NCBI RefSeq assembly: GCF_963676685.1
Contig: NC_092345.1
Span: 26,931,585 to 26,995,584 of the forward strand
Length of the DNA stretch: 64,000 nt
DNA from: Mytilus edulis
Lineage: Eukaryota > Mollusca > Bivalvia > Mytilida > Mytilidae
Direction of reading: 5' to 3'
Of the stretch, positions 47,177 to 58,559 are shown one piece after another (within the stretch, counting starts at the first letter, position 1; each line of letters starts with the position of its first letter). The translations under genes and the position numbers were made by a program. The notes below the pieces were generated by a model, which searched no databases, was not told the origin of the DNA, and saw only the letters and a list, made by a program, of their open reading frames with translations.

Positions 47177-49115
47177 TAATAGTTCTTGGAAAATATGATT
47201 CTTTTCTGTACTGTGTTTTGCAGTGTGAATTTGGAAACTGTTCGAATTAGAATGTCTTGTTTGTCTTTTTTTGTGGAATTAATTTGTTATTTTTAGGAAT
47301 TGCAACCTTTTCGTGTTCAATTTTGTAAAGCATTACCAATCTGGAGTCTTTTCTTCTGTCAGAGAGACTGCGCCATTCAAGATGTTGTAACATGTTACCA
47401 ACGCTTGAGGTGTTTCTGTATTTGTTGGTAACAAAACGTGCATCCCTCCTTTGAACTTTTTCAATGCTATCTATGTCTTGTTGTAAATATGGATCCCAAA
47501 CAGAGCAAGCATACTCTAGTGATGGTCTTACTAGGCTAGGAACTTATATGCTTGCTCTTTAATGGATGTTGAACTTATGTTCAGGTTCCTCCTTAGAAAG
47601 CCTAGTGTGCTATTTGCTTTCTTGCATATGTTGTTAATATGCACATCCCATTTGAGGTTGGAACTGATGGTGACCCCCAGATATTTTGCTGTTGTTACAT
47701 GTTCTAAAGAATGATTGTGTAATGTGTAGTTAAATGTGATTGGTTTTTTTATTTCTGGTGACTGAAATTACATTACACTTATCTGGGTGGAATGCCATTT
47801 TCCAGGTAGTTTCCCATGATGCCAGTTTGTCGAGATCTTTTTGTAGTGTTAATGCATCGGAGTTTGATTTTATTGCCAAATAAACTATTGTGTCGTCTGC
47901 AAATAAACGTACTGTAGATGTTAGACCAGTTGGAATGTCATTAATATAGTACAAGAAGAGACTTGGTCCAAGAACTGACCCCTGTGGAACCCCTGACTCA
48001 ACTGCCTGTTTGCGATTGCTAAGAAAATTTTGTATCCAGTAATTTAATTCCCCCTGTATCCCGTAATGATGAAGCTTATTAGTTAAAAAAAGAATGTGAA
48101 ACTTTATCGAATGCTTTAGAAAAATCCATGACCAAAATATCTGTTTGTTTACCGTTTTCCATGTTTAATGAGACATCGTCTATAAATTCTAGTAGTTGTG
48201 TTTCGCAGGATCGACCTCTGCGAAATCCATGCTGTAGGAGATATAAAATGTTGTGATTATCTGCATGTTTCATGATGTGTTTAACTACGATGTGTTCTAA
48301 AAGTTTGCAACAAATACATGTAAGTGATATTGGACGGTAGTTTTCAGGGTTATGCTTTTGGCCTTTTTTGTATACAGGAGAGACATGGGCAGTTTTCCAG
48401 TCATCTGGAACAACGCCTGTTTTGATTGACTTCTCAAAGATAATAGTGAGAATGGGTGCAATTTCATGTGAAAGTTCTTTTAAAAATCTTGGTTTAATTT
48501 CATCTGGTCCTGCTGCTTTGTTCGGATTTAAGTTATGTAAAAGTTTTTGTATACCTTCTGTTTTTATCATTAATTTTGATATGGGTGGAAAAGGAGTATT
48601 CTGTGGCATGTTACACTGTTTGACAAATTCTGTACGAGAAATATTAAATGCTGGTGTGAATACAGACTGGAATTGTGCGTTTAGTGCCCCAACTTTTTGC
48701 AGTGGATCAGTTAGAAGTTTGCCATCTTGTTTGATTTCAGTCATTCCACTGTAATCAGTTTTTTTATGTTTAATGTAGTTCCAAAATTTTTCATAGTGCC
48801 AAAATTTGTTTCATCTTGTGGTGGCAATATGATGCTTTCAATGTATTCCCAGTATGATTTTCGTATATTTTTCTGCACCTGGTGTTTAACCTCTTTGTAT
48901 TTTTTAGCAAGTGATGCATTCCCAGATTTTTTTGATTTTTTATAAAGTCTATCTCTTTTTCTAATGAGTCGTTTTGTTTCCATTGTGACTCATTAAATGA
49001 GAGGTTGGCATCATTAGTTGAAACTTCTGTTTTTCAAATTGTCGTTTTATGTAAATTTTGTAAAAAAACAAAAAAAAATCCTCAAAAAACATCACGAAGG
49101 CAACCAAATATTTTT

Positions 49116-49866
49116 TTTAAGGTGGTACCTTACACTACAGGGAGATAACTCTGTAAAGTCAGCTAAACGTTTTAATTACGTTGTGTTGTAAAGGGAATAT
49201 TAAGCTTCTCAATGATCAAAATTGGTGTTTTCAAATTGCTATATAACCAGTGTAATTTTTCTGACAAAACGGTTGGTTCAAAATTTTTTATATTTTAATA
49301 TGAGGCAGGCATAACCTGTGAATGGGGACGAAGTCTGTATGTATTATTTTTTTTAATTCAATCACGTTGATAAAAGAAACCGAAATACCGTAGATAACGT
49401 TCCCGATTTTGATTCTGTTGTTAGGGAATTAGCTGTGACGTTCTTTAAGTTATGACGTCATATTCGATGTAAACAAAAGAAACGCTTTCATCAGGTAACG
49501 TTTTTTCATATCAAACAATTATTAAAATTGAATTTGTATTGAGATCCAATCTTATATTTTACTAGACTGATAAATATAAATGTTTTCAAAGTCTCATGCA
49601 AACAAGACAGATATCTGCGCAAAAGCGGAGAAAATCGGAACAGGAAGTAGATCTGAAAAAAAAGTTAACGATTTTGAGTTCATTAGTAGCATGAAAAATT
49701 CGGGAAATTTTCCCGATTTTTTTTTTTTTTTTTTTTTTTTTTCTTGATTTTTCTACCGTCCCCATAATATTTTTGTTAAAGGGTCAAAGTAAATACTTCG
49801 ACAAAATGTTATGAAAATTAAACGAGCCAAATTAATTTTAGTGAAAGTGTTGGGTACCACCTTAAA
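49116..49866. mobile_element. MITE with TTTAAGGTGGTACC ends
   Basis: TTTAAGGTGGTACC (49116-49129) is exactly inverted at 49853-49866. The body includes a 25-base T run (about 49718-49742) and no coding frame. It is nested inside the 45.1-50.0 kb element. Confidence 0.75.
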
Positions 49867-49979
49867 CGGATTTATATTTCCATAATGATAAGTATTACTA
49901 CCTTCTATATTGGTCCTATAAATGGAAAACTTTATCTTAAATTTGAAAAAAAGTCTTGTATCGTTTCTTTTGTTGACTA

Positions 49980-50271
49980 ATATATAACAATATGTGGATC
50001 ATTTCAGAGTTGAAAGTGTTTTTAGATTAATGCAAAATATTTTCAAATGCATGCCAATTTGATAAAATTCATGTTTCTGCAGTAGTCATTATACGCATGT
50101 GCAAACAAATGTTATCATTGAATTTTGAGTATGGGTCTATTTACCAATCAGAAGAAGCATGTCATAGAATTTTTTATAATTCATCAGAATCTTTATTTAA
50201 AGTGTAGTTATCTTTATCCAATGCATTGAAACTTCATCACTGATTTCATCACCAATTTCAATGAGGTTTTG
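49980..50271. other. No gene recognised
   Basis: AT-rich spacer between two repeat elements. Confidence 0.4.
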
Positions 50272-50700
50272 AAGTTATATTTTTGATTTTGGGTTCGGTT
50301 TTAAATTGGCCCACAGGGTCAAAAATAAAATTTGAGGTTCTTTGGTAGGCTGAATCCATACATGATTGTGTTTATTATTATTATTTTTATTTTTGGCCCA
50401 TTTAACAAGTTTGTGGGGTCCAAACTGTCAAAAAATAAATTCTTTTGGATTTCAACAACAGTTGAATATTTGGGGTACTTTGGAATGCTGAATCTTACCG
50501 TGTTATTAAATTTGGGATTTTGGTATTTTGGGCCAAGTTATTGAAATTGTCCACATTGAGGCCCAAAGGGTCCGAAATTTAACATTTGTTTTATTTCATC
50601 AAAATTAAGTCTAGCTTGAATGTTGTGTACATACTTACCCCAAACTGTTCAGGGTTCGACCTCTGTGGTAGTAATAAGGGTGCTCTACAACACGTACATC
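50272..50700 (+). repeat. Partial copy of the TATACGACCGCA-type repeat
   Basis: It shares 'ggttctttggtaggctgaat', 'ttgaggcccaaagggtccga' and 'ctgttcagggttcgacctct' with 18417-20532. Confidence 0.75.
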
Positions 50701-50880
50701 ATGTTCCAATGCAACTTTATCAGTATACGTATTTGACAGATAAAGTTTGCCCTACACAATTTGACTTGCATTTCACGCTTTAATGACTTTGGATAATTAT
50801 ATGTCACATTGACGTTTCATTTTATACAGTAAAGAACATGGAAGCAAAAATCGAGCTAAAAACCATCTTTCCTTCAGAAT

Positions 50881-51175
50881 ATGGATATTGAAGCATTTGG
50901 GGGCTCAACAATAGGGGAGGCAAGTGAAGATGAATCACAGAAAAAAAGAACTAAAGTTAAGGAGGGTCTTCATACCAATGCACGTATTGTCCTTTCAAGA
51001 CAAAATGGGTATCTAGTTTTCCCAGGCATAAGAAGATCCACACTAATGGGTTAAACAAATGTGACCAGTGTGAATTAAAATTTTAAGACTTCTCAATAAG
51101 CATAACAACTGATAGCATGGAGAAAGCCTGATTTGTACTCATTGTTCCAAACACTTCAAAAGCAGAACTGGGCAG
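50881..51175 (+). pseudogene. C2H2 zinc-finger pseudogene, truncated by a MITE
   Basis: After a splice-acceptor-like 'tccttcag', an ATG frame reads MDIEAFGGSTIGEASEDES and is acidic. A one-base shift then leads into a canonical finger (CTYC...RHKKIH, C-x2-C-x12-H-x3-H, 50979-51041). The linker HTNGLNKCDQC leads to a second finger that has lost both histidines and carries a stop. A third finger start, ICTHCSKHFKS, is in another frame and is cut at 51175 by a TGGCGGATCC element. This is the relic of a multi-finger DNA-binding protein; no function is expected. Confidence 0.75.
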
Positions 51176-51300
51176 TGGCGGATCCAGAACTTTTTATAAG
51201 GCGGGCCCGATGGTTGACCTAAAAGGGGGGCTCAATTCACGCTTCAGTGATTCCCTATATAATCAACCAAATTTTTCTAAGCCCCCCCCCCTGGATACGC
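51176..51300. mobile_element. TGGCGGATCC-family MITE
   Basis: It begins TGGCGGATCCAGAACTTT and ends in a C run with 'ctggatacgcc', the inverted form. Confidence 0.6.
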
Positions 51301-51379
51301 CTATGCTGGCATAGCTTACCATATGAAGAAAGCAACAGGAACTATAATCACATTTGCTCGTTTTATAGTAAAACATTAA

Positions 51380-52226
51380 AAATGCTTCGCTGACCGCAGA
51401 GATTGAACCCTGAACAGTTGGGGCAAATTTGAATACGATATTAAAGCTTAATACTATCTGAATTTGGATTGTGATCAAATTTATGACGTTATATAGGTTT
51501 CTGACACAAGGTAAATGTGGTCGAAGATCTTAAATCGTATGCGCAATACTGTGCAACTGAAGGTTTATTCTCGCCCATAACATTTTGTTTTCCTTCTAGG
51601 ATAAATAACCATCAAACCAAATCCCAGTCTTTCCTTTCTGGTAATGAACCTTGTAGTACAATTTTAGAGAGGTCCATACACTTGAACACAAAATATTATC
51701 TGGAAACTAGAAAAATGTTTGTTTTGTCATTTCTTTTGCCCCTAATTTCTGCATGTTTGGGGCAATTATCCCCGAACCAAACCCCAGTCTTCCCTTTGTG
51801 ACATTGTTCCTTGTTGTACAATGCGAAAAAGGTCCAAAAACGTACACAATAGTAATTATCCGGAAACTACAAACATAATAGTTTTTTGTCCCTTTTTGTT
51901 CCTTCATTCCTAAACTGTTAGTACCATTACCCCAAAATGAATCCTAACATTCTACTTGTGGTATTGAACACTGCGGTACAATTTCAGAACAATCAAAATT
52001 CTTATACACAAGTAATTATCCTTAAACTAAAAACATGCTTTTTTACGCCCCTTTTTCGTAAACGGTTGGAACCATCATCCCCAACATTATCCCAACTTTC
52101 ATTTTGTGGTATTGAACCTTCTTTAAAAACTATATAGATCCATTTACTTAAATTAAAGTTGTCCGGATACCAAATGGGTCTTCGGACGACGCAGACGATA
52201 ACGACATCATAGCAATATACGAACCG
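51380..52226 (-). repeat. Reverse copy of the TATACGACCGCA-type repeat
   Basis: It opens 'cttcgctgaccgcagagatt', then 'aaccctgaacagttggggca'. Three to four diverged ~160-bp units with 'gtaattatccggaaactac' and 'ccttgtagtacaatttt' follow, and it closes 'cttcggacgacgcagacgat' and 'agcaatatacgaacc'. The tandem units differ from those at 18.4 kb, so it is a sister subfamily. Confidence 0.7.
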
Positions 52227-52799
52227 AAAAAAAACCATTGCGGGGAAACATGGCCATACAGTTCACACATGTCAATACTGTGTGAAAACGTATAAATAGC
52301 CAGCCAGTTTCTATGGAAAAAAATATCTCTTAATGTAGGAAGACGTGATTTAAAATCAGCTTTGGGCATTTTTTGGGTATGGAATTAATGTTGTTTGTTC
52401 TCAGTTTTTAGCTTTCACTCGTCGAATGAATTTCATTGTGTTTTGATTTGTGATCCCTTCATTAGCCCAGTGATCATGACTGAAAAGATGTAGGATTGAA
52501 ATATAAAATTAGAAATATACCAAGCAAGTTAATTTCGCCACATATCTTTGGGTCTGTCTCAAGTCACGAACCTCACCAGTAAATGTTTTTGGTATTTTGT
52601 TATATTAATAATTGTTCATGGGGACATTTCATAAATTCATAAGCTATGGTTAATTTGGTCAAAACTGTCTCAGTCTCCGGTCAGTTCAGACCTTGTCAAA
52701 TTTTCATCATTTACTAAAGGCAAGGTCAAAGCACATCATTTAATACTAGAAATAAGAGCAAGGCAAACAATTATACATGGTTCCATATCAGTAATCGTT
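52227..52799. other. No gene recognised
   Basis: Short open frames only. Confidence 0.4.
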
Positions 52800-53530
52800 T
52801 TATGATGAAGACATAATCTTTCAATCAGAGGTCTGGAGCTGGCATGGCAGTAACTGCTAGCTAGTCCTTTATTAAAAGAGGGGCGAAAGATACCAGAGGG
52901 ACATTCAAACTCGTAGATTTAAAACAAACGGACAATGCCATGGTTAAAACAGAAAAAGACAAATAGACGAATAATAGTACACAAGACACAACATAGAAAA
53001 CACGAACCCTGCCAAAAACTGAGTGTGAATTCAGGTTTTCCGGAAGGGTGAGCACATCGTGCTCCATATGCGGCACCCGTCGTGTTGCTCATATTATTAT
53101 TAATTTTTGTATCATTGTCATTTTGTTCAGTTACCTTTGTTACCTATTCTGAAATCGGTCTCGGACTTCTTTTATACTGAGTTTTGCTGTACGTTTTGCT
53201 GTGTGTTTCTTCATTCTACATTGGCTAGATGTATGGGGGGAGGGTTGAGATCTTACAACACATGTTTAACCCTGCCTCTGGTCTTTGTTAGTCTTGTATG
53301 GTTTTTTTTATTTTAGTTTATTTATATGTTTTGGAGTTTAGTGTGACGTCCATTTTCATGCAGCGAACTAGAACACATTTTTAATTAGGGGCTAGTTGAG
53401 GCCCACCTCCAGGTGCGGGCTTTTCTCGCTGCGTTGAAGACCAATTGCTGGCCTACGGTTGTTATCTGCTCTTTGGTCGGGTTGTTGTCTCTCTGACACA
53501 TTCCCAATACCCATTCTCAATTTTATTAAG
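52800..53530 (+). repeat. R2 repeat split by R3
   Basis: R2 begins 'gatgaagacataatctttca' and 'gtctggagctggcatggcag' and resumes at about 53100 with 'tttgtatcattgtcattttg', 'ggctagatgtatggggggag' and 'ttggtcgggttgttgtctct'. The break at 52865-53100 is a reverse R3. Confidence 0.8.
52865..53100 (-). repeat. R3 copy nested in R2
   Basis: It starts 'aaaagaggggcgaaagatac' and ends 'atgcggcacccgtcgtgttg', with R2 on both sides. Confidence 0.85.
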
Positions 53531-53644
53531 TTTAAGTACGGTTTCACTTTGACCTATCATGGTTTAGTTTTAAAAATTGTGACTTGGATCGAGAGTTTTC
53601 TCATTGACACGCATACCACATCATCTTATATATATAAGAACATT

Positions 53645-53985
53645 GTATATGAAGAAGGAACGATACACATCAAACTCATTAGTAAAAACAAACTAACAAT
53701 GTTATGGCAAAAAACGAAAAACGATCAAAAGACAATCAACAGTATACCAATATAAAACATCAAAGAAAACCATAGACTGAGCAACACGAACACCACCAAA
53801 CAAATAGACTGAGCAACAGGAGCTCCACCAAAAAACTTGGGTGATATAATAATAAACACCAAGCAAGTCAATAAACATCATACCACATCTTCAGTCTACA
53901 CGAACACCACCAAAATCTGGGGTGATATAATAATAAACACCAAGCAAGTCAATAAACAATCATACCACATCTTCTTTTTTTATAC
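53645..53985 (-). repeat. R3 fragment and an 80-bp direct duplication
   Basis: Reverse R3 ('aaactaacaatgttatggca', 'gagcaacacgaacaccacca') runs to about 53815. Then 'gggtgatataataataaaca' plus 'ccaagcaagtcaataaac' occurs at 53839-53876 and again at 53921-53958, each followed by the R1 end block 'ataccacatcttc'. Confidence 0.7.
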
Positions 53986-54634
53986 ATACTTTAATCTAAA
54001 TATAAGCAAGAACATTTATAATTTTTTGCTAGCTGAATCTGGTAATGGTCCTGCATTGTTAAATCTGAAAAGAGAGAAAACAAAGATTCTTCTTATTTAT
54101 TGTTTTGTTAGACATTTGTTTTTCATTATGTTATTATTACAAAAGATGGAAGTTGTCTCTTCAAAAAAGAAAAATTCCATCGCCTGTAATTAAAAATAAC
54201 TTGACTTTTAAATAAATGTGAATAGTTTTGATTTAATAAACGTGTACCAGATTTGTTTTGTGTTTTAAAATCGTCTGACTGTTGTTACCATTTTAAAATT
54301 CCACAATGATGTGAACTTCAAAACAAATATATTTGTTATAGTAAAGTTATGAATTGCTTTAAAGATTTGGACCTAGGACATTACATTGAACACTGCCCAT
54401 CTGTAATAAAAGTATACCATGCCGAATTTTTGAAATATTCATCGCTAGTTCCAGAGTTTTAAGAGTTAGTTTTCACCAGAGTGTCAGACCCAGGTATTCA
54501 GAGCATTCATTCGAGTTTCAGTAACAAGAGGCCGTTCAGTCAGGCTCTTGTTTAAAACCCTACAAGTCACCAAGATTCCCCTGTGACAGATCTATCTTGC
54601 TTCAAAAACATATTTTTGTTGACCAAACAATCTT
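53986..54634. other. No gene recognised
   Basis: AT-rich. A stretch at about 54440-54600 is of more even composition but has no domain. Confidence 0.4.
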
Positions 54635-54756
54635 TTTATGGGCTTTGTTCATTGTTCAAGTCCGTACGGTGACCTATAGTTGTTAATTTCTGTGTTATTT
54701 TGGTCTCTTGTGGAGAGTTGTCTCATTGGCAATCATATTACATCTTTCTTTTTTAT
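54635..54756 (+). repeat. R1 3' fragment
   Basis: 'gggctttgttcattgttcaa' to 'atattacatctttctttttta'. Confidence 0.8.
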
Positions 54757-54878
54757 GTTTGCCCTTCCAATGATGACTTACAGGAGACAAAATGTATATA
54801 ATACCCATTATGGTTTAAGTCATTGGTTTACTAGAATTCCGGTCAGTGTATATAATGTTCTTATACCATTTTAAAACT
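54757..54878 (-). pseudogene. Decayed duplicate of a C-type lectin exon
   Basis: It aligns base by base with the middle of the lectin exon at 54921-55129. For example 'cccattatggtttaagtcat' here matches 'ctcattatggtttaaatcat' there, and 'ccggtcagtgtatata' matches 'ccagtcagtataag'. The peptide TNDLNHN survives but stops and indels destroy the rest. Confidence 0.7.
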
Positions 54879-54920
54879 TCACCACGATGAAATTTCGACA
54901 TTGGAACGAAAGAAATAATT

Positions 54921-57900
54921 TTACCTTGTTTCACAAATATAGTTTTGTTTGAGCGCACAATCTATGTCATTCCAATGTTGACTTCGTACTTGGAATAAAT
55001 GTAAACAATCCTCATTATGGTTTAAATCATTTGGTTCATTAGGACTCCAGTCAGTATAAGTAAAATCCTTGCCACTGGTCATCCATTTCCAATGTCCTTC
55101 CACCTCATCTTTACCTCCCAACCAAAAACCTGTTCAAAATAAAAATTAAAATAGGTTCTCCAATTTCGTAGTGTATTAACATGTTCATGTGAATTAATTT
55201 TCGAGATTTAGACAAATGAATAAAATAAAACCATTAAAACCTTAAAAAGTTTGTAGATTAACAGATTTTGCAGTACGTCAATACAATAGCAACCCAACGA
55301 TTCCAAAAGAGTCTGTCCGTCTGTGTGCCCTATTATATGTTTTTAACAAGACTCTAGCTGGAAGCCACTTTCAGCAGCCAATCATAAACGTTCCAAAAAT
55401 ATCTAAACCTTAGTACAAAAAAATAGAATCTAATTAGACGGCGGAATTCGACATTTTCACGGCTTCATGGCTGCTGAAAAAAAGTGCCTATCTTGATTGG
55501 CTGCTACAAGTGGCTGCCAGCTTGAATCTGGTATGTTTTTATGATTGTTTGACCATTTTGATCTAAATGATTATGCAACTATTTAAAATGTTTTCATCAG
55601 TAAATGCCCGAAGAAGTGTCTTTTCAGACGTTTTGAATACGGAACCACGTCCTGTGACGTTTGGTTCGATACAAAAAGTCCGGAAGGTACACGTTCTCTG
55701 CACTTAAAAAGAGACCTCCTGTATATCTTTGAACAGAACATAAACACTGTTTCGCTCGGTAAAATGTTTGGCCATTCACAACAATCCCTTTTTTTTCCAT
55801 TGGCAGCCATCATAACATAACTCATCTTTGATTCCGGTCGCCCACGAATGATCATAATTATATGTTTTCTTGTCGAGTACTAACCGTTAGTCGTTTAGCC
55901 AACGGAAATCGATCAATATTTGATTATTTAAGAGTAGCTGTGTTGAGAGGTCGTCTGTTTAGATCGTCTGCCAGGATGTATGAATAACCAAACACGACAT
56001 TTTGAATTTGAATGTTCGGAGGGTGCACGCTCACTGTGCGCGGAAAGATGCCTTGGATAATTGTTTCAAGGGCCCGTAAGTAACATATTGCCACGCATAA
56101 TGTCTGCCAATATTCAACAAAGTTTCAGTGGCAGTACACATTTTCGATATTTTATCTCGGTCTACCACGTTACATAATTTACTGATTAATAATTGCTATA
56201 TGTTATCATGTCTTTTCTTGTCAATAAGTTGCCACAAGAAGTCAACAATCAACAATCCGAATTAGACTTTGATTATTTGAGAATAGCTGTAAACAATAAC
56301 AAATTTGGTTTTATTTTAAGTACACTGTCATTAGAAATAGCAACTGATGAAATGAGTGACTTTAAGTAGCATGCAATCTTGGTATAAAAACAATAAAGAC
56401 TCACAGATACCAAATACAAATCGTGAGATAATTGATTCCAATTGCATGCAATAAGTTCATTTATTTCTCTCGCTAATTACTAAGAGTTTTCAATTTATAA
56501 AATGTTTACTATTTATAGATTATCGTTGATCTTGATTTTCTCGCTTGAGCCGGTAAGGCGAAAGTGAGAAAAGCAATCGAGTTGAGATGACCAATGATAA
56601 TATGTTTATCGCTGTTTTACCTATGACGACGTTGTTAATTTCATTGACAACGGGCACATGCGCCCTTAGTTTCCAGCGATAATTTTTCATATCACTCTAC
56701 TTTACTTAGAAAGGTAATTATCAGTCAATAAGATCAAAGCAAAATTTCGTAGTAAAGTGATAAGTTATAAATTTTAACGAAATATACAACCTTTATGCGT
56801 TGGTAGGGTAACAGTTTCTAAATAATCGGATTCGTCTTTAGTCTCTATTTCACATAAGTAACCACCTTCAAACTCTTGGCAAATATCCTGAAAACAAACA
56901 AAATATCCCTGATGTTTGGCAGAAATAAATCATGGGCAAACAAAATGTTATATCCATTGGTGAAGGATTTTAATGGGTAAAAGTTCCGAAACAAAAGCCT
57001 TGCATGGGTTATTTACAATTTTCAATTCTACCATATATTCATAACATAAACAATCATAATTTATAGAGTTTATCTTAGTTTGACTTACTAAGGACCTTTG
57101 GAAATTGAAATTTTTCACGTGCTTCACTTTTAAAATTAGGATTTGAAAAAGGATACTTGAATTGGCATTTTAACGAAAATTAGCCGAGTATTTTCTCTAT
57201 AATGTAAAAATGTATATTCGAAATAAAAATGTTCTCTGAAAAAGATTATTTTTAATAATTGACTTTTTTTTCTGTATAATGATAAATAGTGTCCTGTTTT
57301 CCATAAAGATATGACGTAAGTTTAACTCTAAAAATTCTATTCATTTTCGACTGTAGAAACAGTTTCCTGACATCACCCCCAGTTTTGGTGGGGTTCGTGT
57401 TGCTTATACTTCAGTTTTCTATGTTGTGTCATGTGTACTATTGTTTGTCTGTTTGTCTTTTTTCATTTTTAGCCGAGGCGTTGTCAGTTTATTTTTGATT
57501 TATGAGTTTGACTGTCCCTCTGGTATCTTTCACTCCTCTTTTACTCATAGAAAGTAAAATATGTTTTGAACCTGTCAAATATTGAATGAAGTCGACAGAA
57601 GTTTTACGAATTTAACTTAAACGAAGTTTACATTTCAAAAATCGATAAAAAAAGAAGACAAATGAAGATAAAAAACAAAAACCGGTGAATGGCATAAACT
57701 CCAAAAGGAGCGAGACTTGTTGTGTACTTCGACAGGGAAAGCGCCTCCTGTATATTTGTTTTTGCATTTTTTGTTGTTGAATTGCTATATCTTTGACATA
57801 CACACACATCTCCCAAAATCTATATGTAATGATTATACATCTTACATCATGACAGTGATTACAAAGCTAATTGTCAATTTCAACTTTATTTTGAAGTAGG

Positions 57901-58482
57901 ATTAACCGATCTGAGTGATTATAGAGCCCCTTTTGCTGTACACGTATATACAACATGTCATTTATTTATGACAATGTCATTCGATGTGTTTGAGCATCAC
58001 CCTGTTCAACACTTTGGACATTGGATATCAATGACCGTTTGTCCCACCTTCTTAAATTGGCCGACAACCGTATTATGAACGTCATATCGGGACACTTTAT
58101 ATGAATTAAAAATCTATTTTAGTAGAACTACTTTTTCATTCCATTTAAAAACAAGCAATGCATTTTTCAAGACTGTTTATAAAAAAAATAACCCAATGAA
58201 ATGATTTCCGTAGTCGTCTTTAAATATCTGCATCCGGCACAGTTGCAAACAAAAATCGATAGTAAAATAATAAAAACCAAATGAACTGTCGACATTATCT
58301 AGTGTTAACTTTTTTAAGGTTGTTAAGAATTAACACTGTTATAAATATCACACTAAACTACAGTAACTGCACATCATTTAGACATACTCTAGCTGTTGAC
58401 CAGTCGAGTTCATCGGTACTGATAAAATAACACGAAGATCCATGATGAAGCCATTTTGCTGGACAAGCAGCAAGTGATCCAC
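54921..58482 (-). CDS. C-type lectin domain protein (3 exons, 5' end missing)
   Basis: Exons 58388-58482, 56791-56887 and 54921-55129 join in phase (0, then 1) into about 132 residues of one C-type lectin-like domain ending in a stop. Seen: the long-form N-terminal cysteine pair (ACPAKWLHHGSSCYF), WSTARDICQEF, GGYLCEIET, FWLGGKD, the sugar-specificity motif EPN in TDWSPNEPNDL, the calcium motif WND in QHWNDIDC, and the final cysteines (DCALKQNYICE). EPN plus WND predicts calcium-dependent mannose-type sugar binding. The first exon begins in phase with a preceding exon, presumably a signal peptide, which I could not find. The LINE at 58560-60420 lies in or before that intron. Bivalves have many such secreted lectins, mostly linked to immunity or feeding. 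Confidence 0.88.
55351..55528. mobile_element. Foldback element in lectin intron
   Basis: AGCTGGaAGCCACTT and AGCAGCCAATCA (55356-55384) are inverted at 55494-55523 with three mismatches. Inner pieces ('cagcagcc', 'ggctgctg') also repeat. No coding frame. Confidence 0.6.
55560..56090. other. Lectin intron segment of mixed composition
   Basis: A less AT-rich stretch with a 90-codon minus-strand frame (55583-55855) lacking any recognised domain. It may be a repeat not seen elsewhere in the window. Confidence 0.3.
57361..57548 (+). repeat. R3 dispersed repeat copy in lectin intron
   Basis: 'ttttggtggggttcgtgttg', 'gttgtgtcatgtgtactatt', 'tttgactgtccctctggtat'. Confidence 0.85.
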
Positions 58483-58559
58483 CTATAACGAAGAAATTGA
58501 TGTTACACGTTTAAGCCAATAATAACGAGATGAAAAAGGTTTTTGCATACATGTACAGT

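Larger units (their letters stand above)
45750..48990 (-). pseudogene. CR1-like LINE reverse transcriptase, frameshifted and interrupted
   Basis: A minus-strand non-LTR retrotransposon, 5'-truncated. Readable parts in order: a basic region (RLIRKRDRLYKKSKKS, 48983-48741); fingers/palm with NPNKAAGPDEIKP, NYRPISLT and MDFSKAFDKV (48744-48079); SGVPQGSVLGPSLF (about 47967-48005); the active-site strand RLFADDTIVY (about 47900); thumb and C-terminal sequence (LEYACSVWDPYL, RTIMA). It is broken by at least three single-base frameshifts, two of them in homopolymers (near 48090 and 47745). The C-terminus is split by the foldback element at 46003-47176 and resumes with SVDSFKSSISKHQY and a stop. The 3' end is (ATTCT)n on the plus strand at 45751-45770, the microsatellite tail usual for CR1-type LINEs. 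Confidence 0.85.
45121..49977. mobile_element. TA-flanked TIR element enlarged by nested insertions
   Basis: GTCAACAAAAGAAACGATAC plus eight more bases (45121-45148) is inverted at 49950-49977 with one mismatch. Both ends are flanked by TA, the usual Tc1/mariner target duplication. Without its insertions (LINE at about 45750-49000, MITE at 49116-49866) the element is only about 0.85 kb and has no transposase, so it is a non-autonomous element that served as a landing pad. Confidence 0.75.

Noticed and set aside
48368-48945. Plus-strand open frames opposite the LINE
   Set aside because: They are shadows of the minus-strand reverse transcriptase frames.
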